Positions 18,111-27,190 of a DNA stretch of 64,000 nt are shown one piece after another. The stretch is from Synechococcus sp. RS9909 (GTDB taxonomy: Bacteria; Cyanobacteriota; Cyanobacteriia; PCC-6307; Cyanobiaceae). A program made the position numbers and the translations under genes. The notes under the pieces are model-generated. The model was not told the DNA's origin and did not search any database. It saw only the letters and a list, made by a program, of their open reading frames with translations. The stretch spans positions 1,364,001 to 1,428,000 of the forward strand of contig NZ_CP047943.1 in assembly GCF_014279595.1 (NCBI RefSeq), given 5' to 3'. Numbering within the stretch: the first letter of the stretch is position 1; each line of letters begins with the position of its first letter.

Positions 18111-19559
18111 TCAGGCCAGGCCGTCAAGAAACCGCTTGGCCCGCTCGCGATGCTCCGCCAGGGTCGCCTCGCCCATGCGATCGAGATGGCGCGCCATCAT
18201 CGCCAGACGCACCTGGCTGCGGAAAAAGTCGCCATGGCGATCAATGAAGCTCCAGAAGAGACTGTCCCACACGTCGCACCAGGGCCCCTTCGGGTAATCG
18301 GACATCTTGCGCACGTAGTTGGAGCCGGAGACGTAGGGCTTGGTGGTGAACAGCCCCCCATCGGCGAACTGACTCATGCCATAGACATTCGGCACCATCA
18401 CCCAGTCGTAGGCATCGAGGAACAGCTCCATGAACCAATTGCAGATCCGGGTGGGATGGAAGCCGCAGAGGAGCATCACATTGCCGAGCAGCATCAAGCG
18501 CTCGATGTGGTGGCAATAGCCACTGCGCCGCACCCGTTGAATCACCGCATCGATCGGGGGAAGGCCGGTATCACCGGTGGAAAAGGCCTCGGGGATCGGC
18601 CGATCCTCCAGACCCCAGAAATTGCCGTTGCGCAGGGTCACCCCGTGATGGCGATACATCAACGCCATGAATTCACGCCAACCGATGATCTGGCGCACAA
18701 ACCCCTCGAGTGAATTGTGCGGCACATCCCCCGCCTCCGCCCGGGCCAGGGTGCGATCGAGCACCTGTTGCGGGGTGAGCAGACCGATGTTGAGCATGGG
18801 GGTGAGCACGCTGTGCCAAAGCACGTGATGCTCCCGGCTGATGGCATCTTCGTAGGCCCCGAACTGCTGCAGGCGTTGCGCGAGAAAAGCATCGAGCCAA
18901 CGCTCCGCCCCGCTGTGATCGATCGGCACCAGGCAAGTCTCCGGATCCGCCTGGGGATCAGCGCCAAGCGGATGCAGTGGATTCGGTGGCAGCTGGATCT
19001 GCTTCGGCAGCTTCTTGCGATTGTCGGCATCGAAACTCCATCGACCGCCCACGGGCTGACCCTGCGGATCGATCAACACGCCCAGGCGCCGCCGCTGGCG
19101 CTCGTAGAACCGGGCCATCGAGGGTTTCTTGCCGCGGGCCAGAAAGGCAGCGCCCTCCTCCACCGGCGTCAGCAGCATCGGCGTGGCGTACCACGTGAGC
19201 CTGAGGCCCTCCCGGGCCGACCAGCGGCGGATGCGGCGCTCCAGCCAGTCATCGACGGGATCAACCAGGTGGAGGTGACGCACCCCCTGCGCCAGCAGCA
19301 GGGCCAGATGGTCATCCGTGCTGGCAGCCTGATCGTGGCGCTGCAGCCGCACCGGATGCCCGGCCGTCTCAAGCCGACGCCTGTAGGCCTCGAGCGAGTG
19401 ACGATGCAACGCCAGCTTCTGGGGATGGAGCTGCAGCGGCCAGGAGGGATCCGTGCCCAACAGCAGCGGTTCCTCCACCAGCACCACCGCACGGCCGGGG
19501 GCCAGTCCGGGATGGTCGGCAAACAGCTGGTGGGGATAGATGAGGGTGATTTCCTCCAT
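18111..19559 (-). CDS. Photolyase/cryptochrome-related flavoprotein (FeS-BCP-type family)
   Basis: 482 aa from the ATG at 19559. It matches the 'deoxyribodipyrimidine photolyase-related' (CryB/PhrB) family: N-terminal Rossmann domain starting ITLIYPHQLF, middle PSMARFYERQRRRLG, and the FAD-binding helical domain with QIIGWREFMALMYR, HHIERLMLLGNVMLL and DAYDWVMVPNVYGMSQFADGG. Family members repair (6-4) photoproducts or act as photoreceptors and usually carry a 4Fe-4S cluster. Here the usual Cys pair after SDY is replaced (SDYPKGPWCD) and the following loop is shortened, so the cluster is probably absent. Located upstream of hemJ on the same strand, 35 bases away. Confidence 0.85.
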   Translation of the reverse strand: MEEITLIYPHQLFADHPGLAPGRAVVLVEEPLLLGTDPSWPLQLHPQKLALHRHSLEAYRRRLETAGHPVRLQRHDQAASTDDHLALLLAQGVRHLHLVDPVDDWLERRIRRWSAREGLRLTWYATPMLLTPVEEGAAFLARGKKPSMARFYERQRRRLGVLIDPQGQPVGGRWSFDADNRKKLPKQIQLPPNPLHPLGADPQADPETCLVPIDHSGAERWLDAFLAQRLQQFGAYEDAISREHHVLWHSVLTPMLNIGLLTPQQVLDRTLARAEAGDVPHNSLEGFVRQIIGWREFMALMYRHHGVTLRNGNFWGLEDRPIPEAFSTGDTGLPPIDAVIQRVRRSGYCHHIERLMLLGNVMLLCGFHPTRICNWFMELFLDAYDWVMVPNVYGMSQFADGGLFTTKPYVSGSNYVRKMSDYPKGPWCDVWDSLFWSFIDRHGDFFRSQVRLAMMARHLDRMGEATLAEHRERAKRFLDGLA

Positions 19560-19564
19560 CGGCT

Positions 19565-19873
19565 TCAGCTCAGTTCACCGGCCAGCCGGCAGGCCCGTCG
19601 CCCCAGGGCGGTGGCGTAGCCCCGATCCACCTGGCCCGCCCTCGGGCTGAGCACCAGGGCGCGGCAATCCATCACCACCTTCTCCCGATGGCCGAGCTGG
19701 TCGTTGAGACGCAGCACCAACTGCCAGTGGTTCTTGGCGCTGCGGGTGATGTGATCGGCGCAAACCGGTCCGGTGCAGAGGCCGGGAGCGGCCCAGGCGG
19801 CCTGGCCAGCGCAGAGCGCACCGCTCCACACCAGCGCGAGCAGGGTGCACAGCAGCGACCTCAGGCACCTCAT
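19565..19873 (-). CDS. Small exported conserved hypothetical protein
   Basis: 102 aa with a clear signal peptide ([15 protein letters not shown] followed by AGQAAWA) and then about 70 residues with paired Cys ([25 protein letters not shown]). The even number of mature cysteines suggests disulfide bonds in the periplasm. No family recognised. It overlaps the uvrC stop by four bases (ATGA), so it is translationally coupled to uvrC, and it ends five bases before the photolyase-family gene, forming a uvrC - small protein - photolyase string. Confidence 0.65.
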   Translation of the reverse strand: MRCLRSLLCTLLALVWSGALCAGQAAWAAPGLCTGPVCADHITRSAKNHWQLVLRLNDQLGHREKVVMDCRALVLSPRAGQVDRGYATALGRRACRLAGELS

Positions 19874-21849
19874 CGCGGCGGAACATCGGAGTGATCACTC
19901 TGGCCCCCAGCCGCCGGCGGGGTGGCCTCCGCCTCGGCCTCATCGAAGCCAGGGTCATCCTGGGGATGGAAGAAGGCATGGATCTGCTCGGCGAGGGAGC
20001 GGCCGATTCCTGGAGCCGCCGCCAGACGCTCAATGGGCGCCAGCTGGATGGCATCAATGGAGTGGAAATGGCCCAGCAGGTCGCGCACCCGTTTCGGCCC
20101 CAGACCGGGTATGTCGGAGAGACGGGAGCGTTTCATCCGTTCGCCCCGTTGCTGCCGATGGAAGCTCACGGCAAAGCGATGGGCCTCATCGCGGAGCCGT
20201 CGCAGCAGGGCCACCCCCAGTTGATCCGGCTCGCTCTCCAGGGGCTGCCGTTCCCCCGGCAGAAAAATCTCCTCCCGTTGTTTTGCCAGGGAGCAGACGG
20301 TGAGGTCCTGATCCAGATCCAGTTCCCGCAGGGCCTCCATCACGGCTGAAAGCTGACCCTTGCCGCCGTCGATCATCACCACATCGGGCCAGTCGTTGAG
20401 GCCATCGGTCTGCAGAGCACTGCCACCGCGATGACGCAGCGCCCCCAGGTCAGCCCCCTCCGCCTTGGCCCGCGCCCAGCGCCGGAACCGGCGCCGGATC
20501 ACCTCCGCCATCGACATGAAGTCATCGCTGTGGCCCGCACGGACGCTGCTGCTGCGGATCTTGTATTTGCGGTAGTGCTGCTTGGCGGGCAGACCATCGA
20601 TGAACACCACCTGAGAGGCCACCGCATCACTGCCCTGGATGTGGCTGATGTCATACCCCTCGATCCGTCGAGGCGGGCGGGGCAGTTCGAGCAGCTGGGC
20701 CAGATCCTCCGTCGCCAGCGCCTGCTGTTCCTGACCGCGTTGGGCCCGCAACAGCTCGAATTCGGCATTGCGTTGCACCAGCTCGATCAGATCCGCCTTC
20801 TGGCGTCGCTGCGGACAGTGGATCTGCACCCGCCGCTCCCGCTGCTCCCCCAACCAGTCCTCCAGCAGGAGCCGCTGCGGCAACGGATATTGCACCAACA
20901 GCTCCGGTGGAATCTCCACCGCATCCAGCTGGCTGTAGTGCTCCTCGATCACCCGCTGCAGGATCAATCCCGGCTCCAGGCCCGCGGCGTCAGCGGTGAA
21001 ACCGAGGCGGCCCACCAACTTGCCGGCGCGCATCTGGAACAACTGGACGGCAGCCACCCGTTGATCACAGGCCAGGGCGAGCACATCCCGACTCACCGAG
21101 GAATCGGGCAGGCTCATCTTCTGATCGGCGGTCAGTTGATCCAGCCCCTGAAGCTGATCGCGGATCCGGGCCGCCGCTTCGAAATCGAGCCGTTCGGCGT
21201 AGCGCTCCATCTGCTCGGTGAGCAGGGTCTGCAGCTCATCGCTACGGCCCTGGAACACCATCGCCACCTTGCGCAGGATGCGGTGATACTCCTCCGAGCT
21301 GATCTTCTCCTGACATACGCCCGGGCAGCGGCCGATGGCATGGTTCAGGCAGGTGCGGTCGGGATACAGGGGCCGCGGACGCTGCCGCAGGGGGAACACC
21401 CGTTTCACCAGAAACAGGGTGCGGCGCAGCAGGCCAACATCCACATACGGTCCATAAAACCGATCGAGGGGGCTACGAAAACGGCGGCGGCGGGTGATAA
21501 ACAGACGCGGATAGGGCTCACTCCAGGTGATGCACAGATAGGGGTATTTCTTGTCGTCCTTCAGCAACACGTTGAAGTGGGGCTGATGGTTCTTGATCAG
21601 ATTCGATTCCAGCGCCAGCGCTTCCGCCTCGCTGTCGGTCACGATGAATTCGATCTCGCACACCTGCCGTGTCATCAGGCGGATGCGGGGGGAGAGGTCG
21701 TGACGACTGCGGAAATAGCTGCGCACCCGGCTGCGCAGACTCTTCGACTTGCCGACGTAAAGAATGCGATCGTCCTGATCGCGCATCAGGTAGCAGCCGG
21801 GCTGGGCCGGGATCTCCTTGAGGCGGCGATCCAGCCGCTCCGGTTGCAT
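19870..21849 (-). CDS. uvrC: UvrABC excinuclease subunit C
   Basis: 659 aa from the ATG at 21849 (TTG and GTG further up are possible). UvrC makes both incisions in nucleotide excision repair. The GIY-YIG nuclease domain starts [19 protein letters not shown]; the UVR motif that binds UvrB lies around residue 210-240; the RNase H-like endonuclease with [16 protein letters not shown] and [11 protein letters not shown] (Asp residues) follows; and the C-terminal helix-hairpin-helix is [13 protein letters not shown] / [12 protein letters not shown]. The order uvrC, small exported protein, photolyase-family protein suggests a UV-repair transcript. Confidence 0.95.
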   Translation of the reverse strand: MQPERLDRRLKEIPAQPGCYLMRDQDDRILYVGKSKSLRSRVRSYFRSRHDLSPRIRLMTRQVCEIEFIVTDSEAEALALESNLIKNHQPHFNVLLKDDKKYPYLCITWSEPYPRLFITRRRRFRSPLDRFYGPYVDVGLLRRTLFLVKRVFPLRQRPRPLYPDRTCLNHAIGRCPGVCQEKISSEEYHRILRKVAMVFQGRSDELQTLLTEQMERYAERLDFEAAARIRDQLQGLDQLTADQKMSLPDSSVSRDVLALACDQRVAAVQLFQMRAGKLVGRLGFTADAAGLEPGLILQRVIEEHYSQLDAVEIPPELLVQYPLPQRLLLEDWLGEQRERRVQIHCPQRRQKADLIELVQRNAEFELLRAQRGQEQQALATEDLAQLLELPRPPRRIEGYDISHIQGSDAVASQVVFIDGLPAKQHYRKYKIRSSSVRAGHSDDFMSMAEVIRRRFRRWARAKAEGADLGALRHRGGSALQTDGLNDWPDVVMIDGGKGQLSAVMEALRELDLDQDLTVCSLAKQREEIFLPGERQPLESEPDQLGVALLRRLRDEAHRFAVSFHRQQRGERMKRSRLSDIPGLGPKRVRDLLGHFHSIDAIQLAPIERLAAAPGIGRSLAEQIHAFFHPQDDPGFDEAEAEATPPAAGGQSDHSDVPPR

Positions 21850-21934
21850 CAGCAAGGGTGATCGCACCGACGGTGAAGCCAAAGAACCATCCGCTCCGCA
21901 CCTTCATAAGATCCTGGCTCGCCCGTCGCCGCGC

Positions 21935-22432
21935 ATGCGTGCCCTCTACCCCGGCAGCTTTGATCCGCTCACCCTGGGCCATCTGGATCTGATTGAGCGG
22001 GGCTGTCGCCTCTTCGGCGAGGTGGTGGTGGCCGTGTTGCAGAACCCTGGCAAGACGCCGGCCTTCAGCCTCGAACAACGCCTCGCCCAGATCGAAGCCT
22101 CCACCGCGCACCTCAGCGGCGTGCGGGTCACCAGCTTCGACGGCCTCACCGTGCGCTGCGCTGAGGAGATCGGCGCCGATCTGATCCTGCGGGGTCTGCG
22201 GGCGATGAGTGACTTCGAATACGAGCTCCAGATCGCCCACACGAATCGATCGCTGCAGCCGGAGATCGAAACCGTGTTCCTGGCCACGTCAGCCCACCAC
22301 AGCTTCCTCAGCAGCTCGGTGGTGAAGGAAGTGGCCCGTTTTGGCGGCCGCGTCAGTCACATGGTGCCGGAGGTGGTGGCGCAAGACCTCGCCAGGCTCT
22401 TTAATTTGCCTTTCCCACCTGAACAGCGATGA
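21935..22432 (+). CDS. coaD: Phosphopantetheine adenylyltransferase
   Basis: 165 aa from the ATG at 21935, the normal length; the frame extends upstream over the uvrC start and that part is not coding. CoaD makes dephospho-CoA from 4'-phosphopantetheine and ATP. The nucleotidyltransferase T/HxGH motif is in [29 protein letters not shown] and the C-terminal SSSVVKEVA are also characteristic. Divergent from uvrC with 85 bases between starts; its stop overlaps the start of the Cdv3-like gene by four bases. Confidence 0.95.
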   Translation: MRALYPGSFDPLTLGHLDLIERGCRLFGEVVVAVLQNPGKTPAFSLEQRLAQIEASTAHLSGVRVTSFDGLTVRCAEEIGADLILRGLRAMSDFEYELQIAHTNRSLQPEIETVFLATSAHHSFLSSSVVKEVARFGGRVSHMVPEVVAQDLARLFNLPFPPEQR

Positions 22433-23370
22433 GCGAGATCCGGTTTCCCGTGCTCGACCAGCTTGATCAGCTGGAGGAGATCGTCCTGGAGGGGAGTCGC
22501 ATTCCCTTCAGCGGAGGCCGGTTGGTCAATGAGCAGGATGCGATCGAGATCCTCGACAGCGTGCGAGAAGCGCTGCCGGCGCAGATCACCCAGGCCGATG
22601 CGCTGATCGAACAACGCGACAGCTTCATCGCCACGGCTCGCCAGCAAGCCGAGGAGATCGTGCAGAAGGCGCAGCAGCAGCGCGAGCAGATGGTGAACGC
22701 TGCAGCGATTCGCCAGGAGGCGGAACGCCAGGTGAATGAACTGCGGGAGCACACCCGTCAGCAGTGTGAACAGCTGCTTCAGTCCACCCGGCAGCAGTCG
22801 GCCCAGATGGAGCACGACATGCAGGCGAAGCTCGCCCAACTCGAGCAGCAGTTCGCCGGTCGTCGTCAACAGCTCGAACAGGAGGCGCTGCAGCGACGGC
22901 AACAGCTTGATCAGGACGCGATGGAGCTGAAGCGGCAACTAAGCGAACAGCACGAGCGCAACCGCACCCAGGCGATGCAAGAGCTGGAGCAGATCCGGCA
23001 GGAAGGTCTGCGCCTGCAGAAGGAAGCCCAGGCCGAAGCGGAGCGGCTGCATCAGGACGCCCTCAACTACCGGCAACAGACCCAACAGCAGTGCGAATCC
23101 TTGATTCAACGCAGTCGCCAGGAGGCCGCTTCGGTGCAGGACGGCGCCAACCGCTATGCCGAGCAGACCCTGGGCGAACTGGAGACCCGCCTCAAGGAGA
23201 TGGCCCAGGTGGTGCTCGCCGGGCGGCAGGAGCTGGTGAAAATCCAGACCCTGAAAACCGAGCCGGCGCAGTCCAGGCCTGCTGCCGAGAACGAAAGGGA
23301 GAAGGCGGTGCCGATCTCGCGGGCCCGCCGCGCCGCCTCACGCCTCAGACAGATCCGGGGCACGGGCTGA
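22429..23370 (+). CDS. Cdv3/DivIVA-like coiled-coil protein
   Basis: 313 aa. The first 55 residues contain a conserved motif ([19 protein letters not shown], then [17 protein letters not shown]), followed by a very long Gln- and Glu-rich coiled coil (about 65-270) and a basic tail. Position directly after coaD with ATGA overlap matches the cyanobacterial gene next to coaD that encodes the DivIVA-like division protein Cdv3 in Synechocystis; I make this link from memory of gene order and the N-terminal motif. If right, it acts at the septum or pole. The convergent dacB gene overlaps its 3' end by 26 bases, and dacB is itself a cell-wall enzyme. Confidence 0.65.
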   Translation: MSEIRFPVLDQLDQLEEIVLEGSRIPFSGGRLVNEQDAIEILDSVREALPAQITQADALIEQRDSFIATARQQAEEIVQKAQQQREQMVNAAAIRQEAERQVNELREHTRQQCEQLLQSTRQQSAQMEHDMQAKLAQLEQQFAGRRQQLEQEALQRRQQLDQDAMELKRQLSEQHERNRTQAMQELEQIRQEGLRLQKEAQAEAERLHQDALNYRQQTQQQCESLIQRSRQEAASVQDGANRYAEQTLGELETRLKEMAQVVLAGRQELVKIQTLKTEPAQSRPAAENEREKAVPISRARRAASRLRQIRGTG

Positions 23371-24652
23371 GGCGCTGCACCGACCGCAACACGGCCCCGA
23401 TCGTTGGATTCGGGGCCCCGGCACCATTGGAGATCAGGCTCACGAACCGAGGCCCATCGGCGGTCTGGAGAATGCCGCTCACGGACCGGACGCCGCGCAG
23501 GGTGCCGGTCTTGGCCCATAAGCGTCCCTCCAGGGACGTGCCTCGGAAGTAATTGCGCAAGGTGCCCCGTCGGCCGGCAATCGCCATGGAGGCCTGGTAA
23601 TAGGGCCCCAGTGGGTGTTGATGCATGTGCAGCAACAGAGCCGCCAGGGTCTGGCTGCTGACCCGATTCGAACGGGACAGGCCGCTGCCATCAGCGATCC
23701 GGAGTCCCTGCACCGGCAGATTCTGGGCCGTCATCCAGGCCATCGCCTCACGGGAGGCGGCCTTCACGTCCCACTGGTCCGCTGCCGCCCGCAGCAGCAC
23801 CTCAGCGGTGAAATTGTGGCTCTCGGTGTTGGCAAGGCTGAGCAGGGCATGCATGGGCGCTGAGGTTTCCTCGTGCAGCAATGTCGTGCCCTCGCCATCA
23901 ATTCCGCTCAGATCGGGCCTGACCCGCAGCGGTTGGGGCGCCGCAACCGAGAGCTGCACCGCACCGCCCTGCCGTTGCACCTGTTTGCTGAACAGGGTCT
24001 TGAACCGGGCGGCCGGGTTCTGCACCGCCATGTCGAGGGCGTTGCTGGTGAGCGCCAGGCGGGTGATCGGGGCGCCATAGGCATAGGCGCGATCAGCGGG
24101 CTCCCAGTCGCGGGGCCACCAGCGTTGCGGTGGTTCCTCCCGCAACATCAGCTTGATCGGCCCCGTTCCGGTGTCCGGGTTGCGGGAGCCCCCCTGCCCC
24201 AGGGCAGCCATCGCCAGCCGCTGCAGACCGGCCAGACCGAGGTCGGGATCGCCCTGACCCCGTAGCTCCAGCACCCCATCCGGCCTGCGCACCAACTGGG
24301 TGCGCAGGCGGAAGTCTGGGCCGAGGCGATCGAGGGCGAAGGCGGTGCTGATCAACTTCTGATTCGACGCGGGGACGCGAGCGACCCGACCGTTCACATC
24401 CGCCTGCAGCTCCCCGTTGCCATCGACGATGCTGATGCTCCAGGCCTGCTTGCCGGCACCCAGATCGGCCTCGACAGCCCGCTGCAGCGCCGGGCAACGC
24501 TGGCCATCGCGCAAGGAGGGCAGGCCACGCGCCTCCTGGGGGCCCGGGGGACTGAGCAGGGGCACCGGCGGGGGTGCGGCCATCGCCGGGGTCGCGATGG
24601 TCAGCAGGCTCAGGAGGGGAAGACTGCGGCGAAGCGGTTGAATCGGGATCAT
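23345..24652 (-). CDS. dacB: D-alanyl-D-alanine carboxypeptidase/endopeptidase (PBP4 type, S13)
   Basis: 435 aa from the ATG at 24652 with GGAG five bases upstream; a GTG at 24658 overlapping the preceding stop is an alternative. A signal peptide (LSLLTIATPAMAAPPP) exports it to the periplasm, where S13 enzymes trim or cleave peptide cross-links. Active-site motifs are present: SxxK in PASNQKLIS, SxN in DGSGLSRSNRVS, and KTG in WAKTGTLRGVRS. The long insert between SxxK and SxN typical of class C PBPs is there. It follows the DUF4330 gene on the same strand. Confidence 0.93.
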   Translation of the reverse strand: MIPIQPLRRSLPLLSLLTIATPAMAAPPPVPLLSPPGPQEARGLPSLRDGQRCPALQRAVEADLGAGKQAWSISIVDGNGELQADVNGRVARVPASNQKLISTAFALDRLGPDFRLRTQLVRRPDGVLELRGQGDPDLGLAGLQRLAMAALGQGGSRNPDTGTGPIKLMLREEPPQRWWPRDWEPADRAYAYGAPITRLALTSNALDMAVQNPAARFKTLFSKQVQRQGGAVQLSVAAPQPLRVRPDLSGIDGEGTTLLHEETSAPMHALLSLANTESHNFTAEVLLRAAADQWDVKAASREAMAWMTAQNLPVQGLRIADGSGLSRSNRVSSQTLAALLLHMHQHPLGPYYQASMAIAGRRGTLRNYFRGTSLEGRLWAKTGTLRGVRSVSGILQTADGPRFVSLISNGAGAPNPTIGAVLRSVQRLSPCPGSV

Positions 24653-24654
24653 GG

Positions 24655-25170
24655 TCACTCCACCTCAACGCCGCTGACGGTGCCGTTCACCCGATAACGC
24701 GGCCCCTCGAGCTCCACCGGGGTGCCGATCTTCAGATTGGTGCCGGCCATCACCACACCGCTCTTGGAGACAGTCGCTTCCCCTTCCAAGACAAAACGAG
24801 CATCGAGGGTGCTTTGCCTGAGCCGGTTCGGATCCTCCGCCGTCACCACCCGCCCCTCGGGGGTGAGAGTCACCAGTTGTCGGGTGATGTCGTCAACTTT
24901 CACCAGACGAACCGAGCCATGGGGCTGGTTGCGGATCACGATGCTGGTGCGGCCGTTGGCGAGCGCCTCCTGAATCAACCTGGAGGGATCAGCCGCCGGC
25001 ACACCGCGCACATCAACACTGATCTGCACGGGCTTCACAGAGCCGGTGGCGCGAGCGACGGTGTTGCTGAGCTTCGGACTCCACAGCACACCGGCCAGGG
25101 CAGCGAGGCCGACCACGGCAGCGACGCCATCGATGACGCTGATCGATCTGAAGCGGGGTCCGCTGGCCAT
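24655..25170 (-). CDS. DUF4330 domain protein
   Basis: 171 aa with one N-terminal membrane segment (VIDGVAAVVGLAALAGVLW) and a periplasmic-facing or extracytoplasmic domain of about 130 residues (VQISVDVRGVPAADP, TVSKSGVVMAGTNLKIGTPVEL). This matches DUF4330, a cyanobacterial family of unknown function; family assignment is from the sequence pattern. Directly upstream of dacB, whose start touches its stop, so the two are almost certainly one transcript and the protein may work at the cell envelope. Confidence 0.7.
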   Translation of the reverse strand: MASGPRFRSISVIDGVAAVVGLAALAGVLWSPKLSNTVARATGSVKPVQISVDVRGVPAADPSRLIQEALANGRTSIVIRNQPHGSVRLVKVDDITRQLVTLTPEGRVVTAEDPNRLRQSTLDARFVLEGEATVSKSGVVMAGTNLKIGTPVELEGPRYRVNGTVSGVEVE

Positions 25171-25233
25171 CTGCAGTGCTCTGGAATTGACAGGTTACGG
25201 AGGTCAGCCCCAGGCTTCAAGCGCCAGGGGCGA

Positions 25234-25929
25234 TCACCCGCTCAGGTCTTTGAGGAAGCGATCCATGGCCCCGATCTGTTGCCCCAGAGCTACTGCACCG
25301 TCGTGGAGAGCGCTGTCGATCTGATCCACGTCGGGACGCTGATCAAAGCTGGTGACCTCGCGGTAGCCATCGGCATCCTGTCGGAACAGGGTCCAGGAGG
25401 CGGGATAGCGACCGAGCAGTGCCGCTCCGGCCAGGGGCTCTAGCCAGTAGGCCACCTGCCAGGTGGCGACAAAACCGCGGCGACGGGCTCGGGCCACACT
25501 GCCGATGCCCACGGCGGCATCCTCGAGGCGACCATTAAGCATCACCACCGGACCGGTCCAGCGTTCACACACCTGTTCCAGCGTGTCGTAATCGCTCGGT
25601 TGAGGGGTGACGGTGATCAGCAGATCACCCTGGCGCTGATCCATCCGACCGGCGAGCACATCCTGCAACGAGGCATTGGCGCTCGCCAGCGCACCGCCAT
25701 CGCGGCGCGCCAGGGCCGCCGCACCGGCATCGGGCCAAACCAGCAGCGGTGCGTGCCCTTGGGCGGCGAGGGCCTGGGCAAAACGAAGTGCCACCGGAAG
25801 AATGCGCAGACCCTCAAAGCGCCAGTGCACCGACCAACGCCGTTGCTTCGGCTCGGCGAGGGCCTCGAGCAGGGCCTGCTGAGCCTGATCTTCAGCCTCG
25901 AGCAGATCGGCGGGAAGACGAAGACTCAC
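25234..25929 (-). CDS. DUF1995 family protein
   Basis: 231 aa from a GTG start at 25929; the frame extends upstream into the preceding gene but that is not likely coding. It has the DUF1995 pattern: VSLRLPADLLEAEDQAQ at the start, RILPVALRFAQALAAQG, the strand GDLLITVTPQPSDYDTLEQV, and the C-terminal ATWQVAYWLEPLAGAALL. DUF1995 proteins occur in cyanobacteria and chloroplasts, where a member is linked to photosystem II accumulation; the molecular role is not settled. It lies 37 bases after the cysteine desulfurase-like gene on the same strand. Confidence 0.7.
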   Translation of the reverse strand: MSLRLPADLLEAEDQAQQALLEALAEPKQRRWSVHWRFEGLRILPVALRFAQALAAQGHAPLLVWPDAGAAALARRDGGALASANASLQDVLAGRMDQRQGDLLITVTPQPSDYDTLEQVCERWTGPVVMLNGRLEDAAVGIGSVARARRRGFVATWQVAYWLEPLAGAALLGRYPASWTLFRQDADGYREVTSFDQRPDVDQIDSALHDGAVALGQQIGAMDRFLKDLSG

Positions 25930-25966
25930 GGTCTGGTGCTGGTTGCAGGCCGGAGGGTACTGCGGC

Positions 25967-27190
25967 TCAAGGCGGCGCCGACGTGGCGGCGACCCGCTCA
26001 AGTGCCCCTTGCACCAGTGCGGCCACACGATCGAGATCGGCTGCGCTGAGCCAGGGGCCGAGGCTGAGGCGAAGGCCGGATCGACACCAATCCGGTGCGA
26101 TTCCCATGGCCGCCAGCACTGGGCTGCCACCATCGCGGCCGGAGGCGCAAGCACTGCCACTGCTGATCGCCACACCCTCAGCGGCCAGAGCCCGCACAAC
26201 GGACCGTCCAGGCAGCGGTCGTCCCTGCGGATCAGCCGCCAACAGGGCGATGTGGTGCGGCAGACGCTGCACAGGAGCACCGAGCCGCTGCAGCGGAGCG
26301 AGGTCGAGCAACTGCTGCAACAACCGATCGCGCCGTTGCTGAACGGCGCCCATGCGGCTGAGGCCTGGATCGACTCCAGGTGCCTGCGGATCCAGCCAGG
26401 GCTCCAACAGGCTGATCGCCCGGGCCATCCCGGCCATCAGGACCACCGGCTGGGTTCCGCCCCGGAGTCCCCCCTCCTGGCCACCACCAGCCTGGATGGG
26501 GCCATGCCTCTCCCGGAGAGTCCGGCGTCGCAACAGCAACCCCACCCCTTTCGGACCTCCACACTTGTGGGCTGAGGCACTGAGCAGGTCCACGGGCAGG
26601 CGGCGCCAAGCGGGCCGACCCTGGCTCACCACCTGGGTGGCATCCACATGCAACGAAATCCCCCGCGCACGACAGGCTTCCCCCACCCGCTGCACCGGTT
26701 GGAGCGTTCCCACTTCGCTCTGTCCCCAGATCAACGACACCAGCCGCGTTGGCGGCGCCAGCAGGGCCTCGAGCTGATCGAGGCGAATGGTGCCCTCTCC
26801 ATCCACGGGCCAACGGGCGATCTGCCAACCCCGCTCCACCATCTGGGAGGCGGCAGCCTCCACCGCCGGATGTTCCACCGCGGAGATCACCAGCCGCCCT
26901 GGAGGCTGGCAACGCGCCACACCGAGCAGGGCGAAATGGATCGACTCGGTGGCGCCGGACGTGACGATCACCTCATCGAGATCGGCCTCGAAGGCCTGGG
27001 CGAGCTCGAGGCGGGAGCGCTCCAGCTGTTCAGCGGCCCGCAGCCCCTGGGGGTGCAGACTCGACGCGTTGCCCCAGGCCGATCGCTGCACGGCCACCAT
27101 GTGCTGCAGCACGTCAGCCCTGGGGGGGGCGGTGGCACAGGCATCGAGGTAGAGCCCGGCTCCCAGATCAGGGGTGAGCTCAAGCACCAC
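25967..27190 (-). CDS. Cysteine desulfurase-like class V aminotransferase
   Basis: 407 aa from a GTG start (a second GTG follows at once). PLP-dependent enzymes of the NifS/IscS family take sulfur from Cys for Fe-S and other cofactors. Present are LYLDACATAPPRADVL, SGATESIHFAL, the PLP lysine in SASAHKCGGPKGVG, and the catalytic Cys loop SSGSACASGRDG. It is longer in parts than a typical IscS and is one of several such genes expected in a cyanobacterium. The start overlaps the dapF stop by 11 bases, so it is translationally coupled to DapF. Confidence 0.88.
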   Translation of the reverse strand: MVLELTPDLGAGLYLDACATAPPRADVLQHMVAVQRSAWGNASSLHPQGLRAAEQLERSRLELAQAFEADLDEVIVTSGATESIHFALLGVARCQPPGRLVISAVEHPAVEAAASQMVERGWQIARWPVDGEGTIRLDQLEALLAPPTRLVSLIWGQSEVGTLQPVQRVGEACRARGISLHVDATQVVSQGRPAWRRLPVDLLSASAHKCGGPKGVGLLLRRRTLRERHGPIQAGGGQEGGLRGGTQPVVLMAGMARAISLLEPWLDPQAPGVDPGLSRMGAVQQRRDRLLQQLLDLAPLQRLGAPVQRLPHHIALLAADPQGRPLPGRSVVRALAAEGVAISSGSACASGRDGGSPVLAAMGIAPDWCRSGLRLSLGPWLSAADLDRVAALVQGALERVAATSAPP

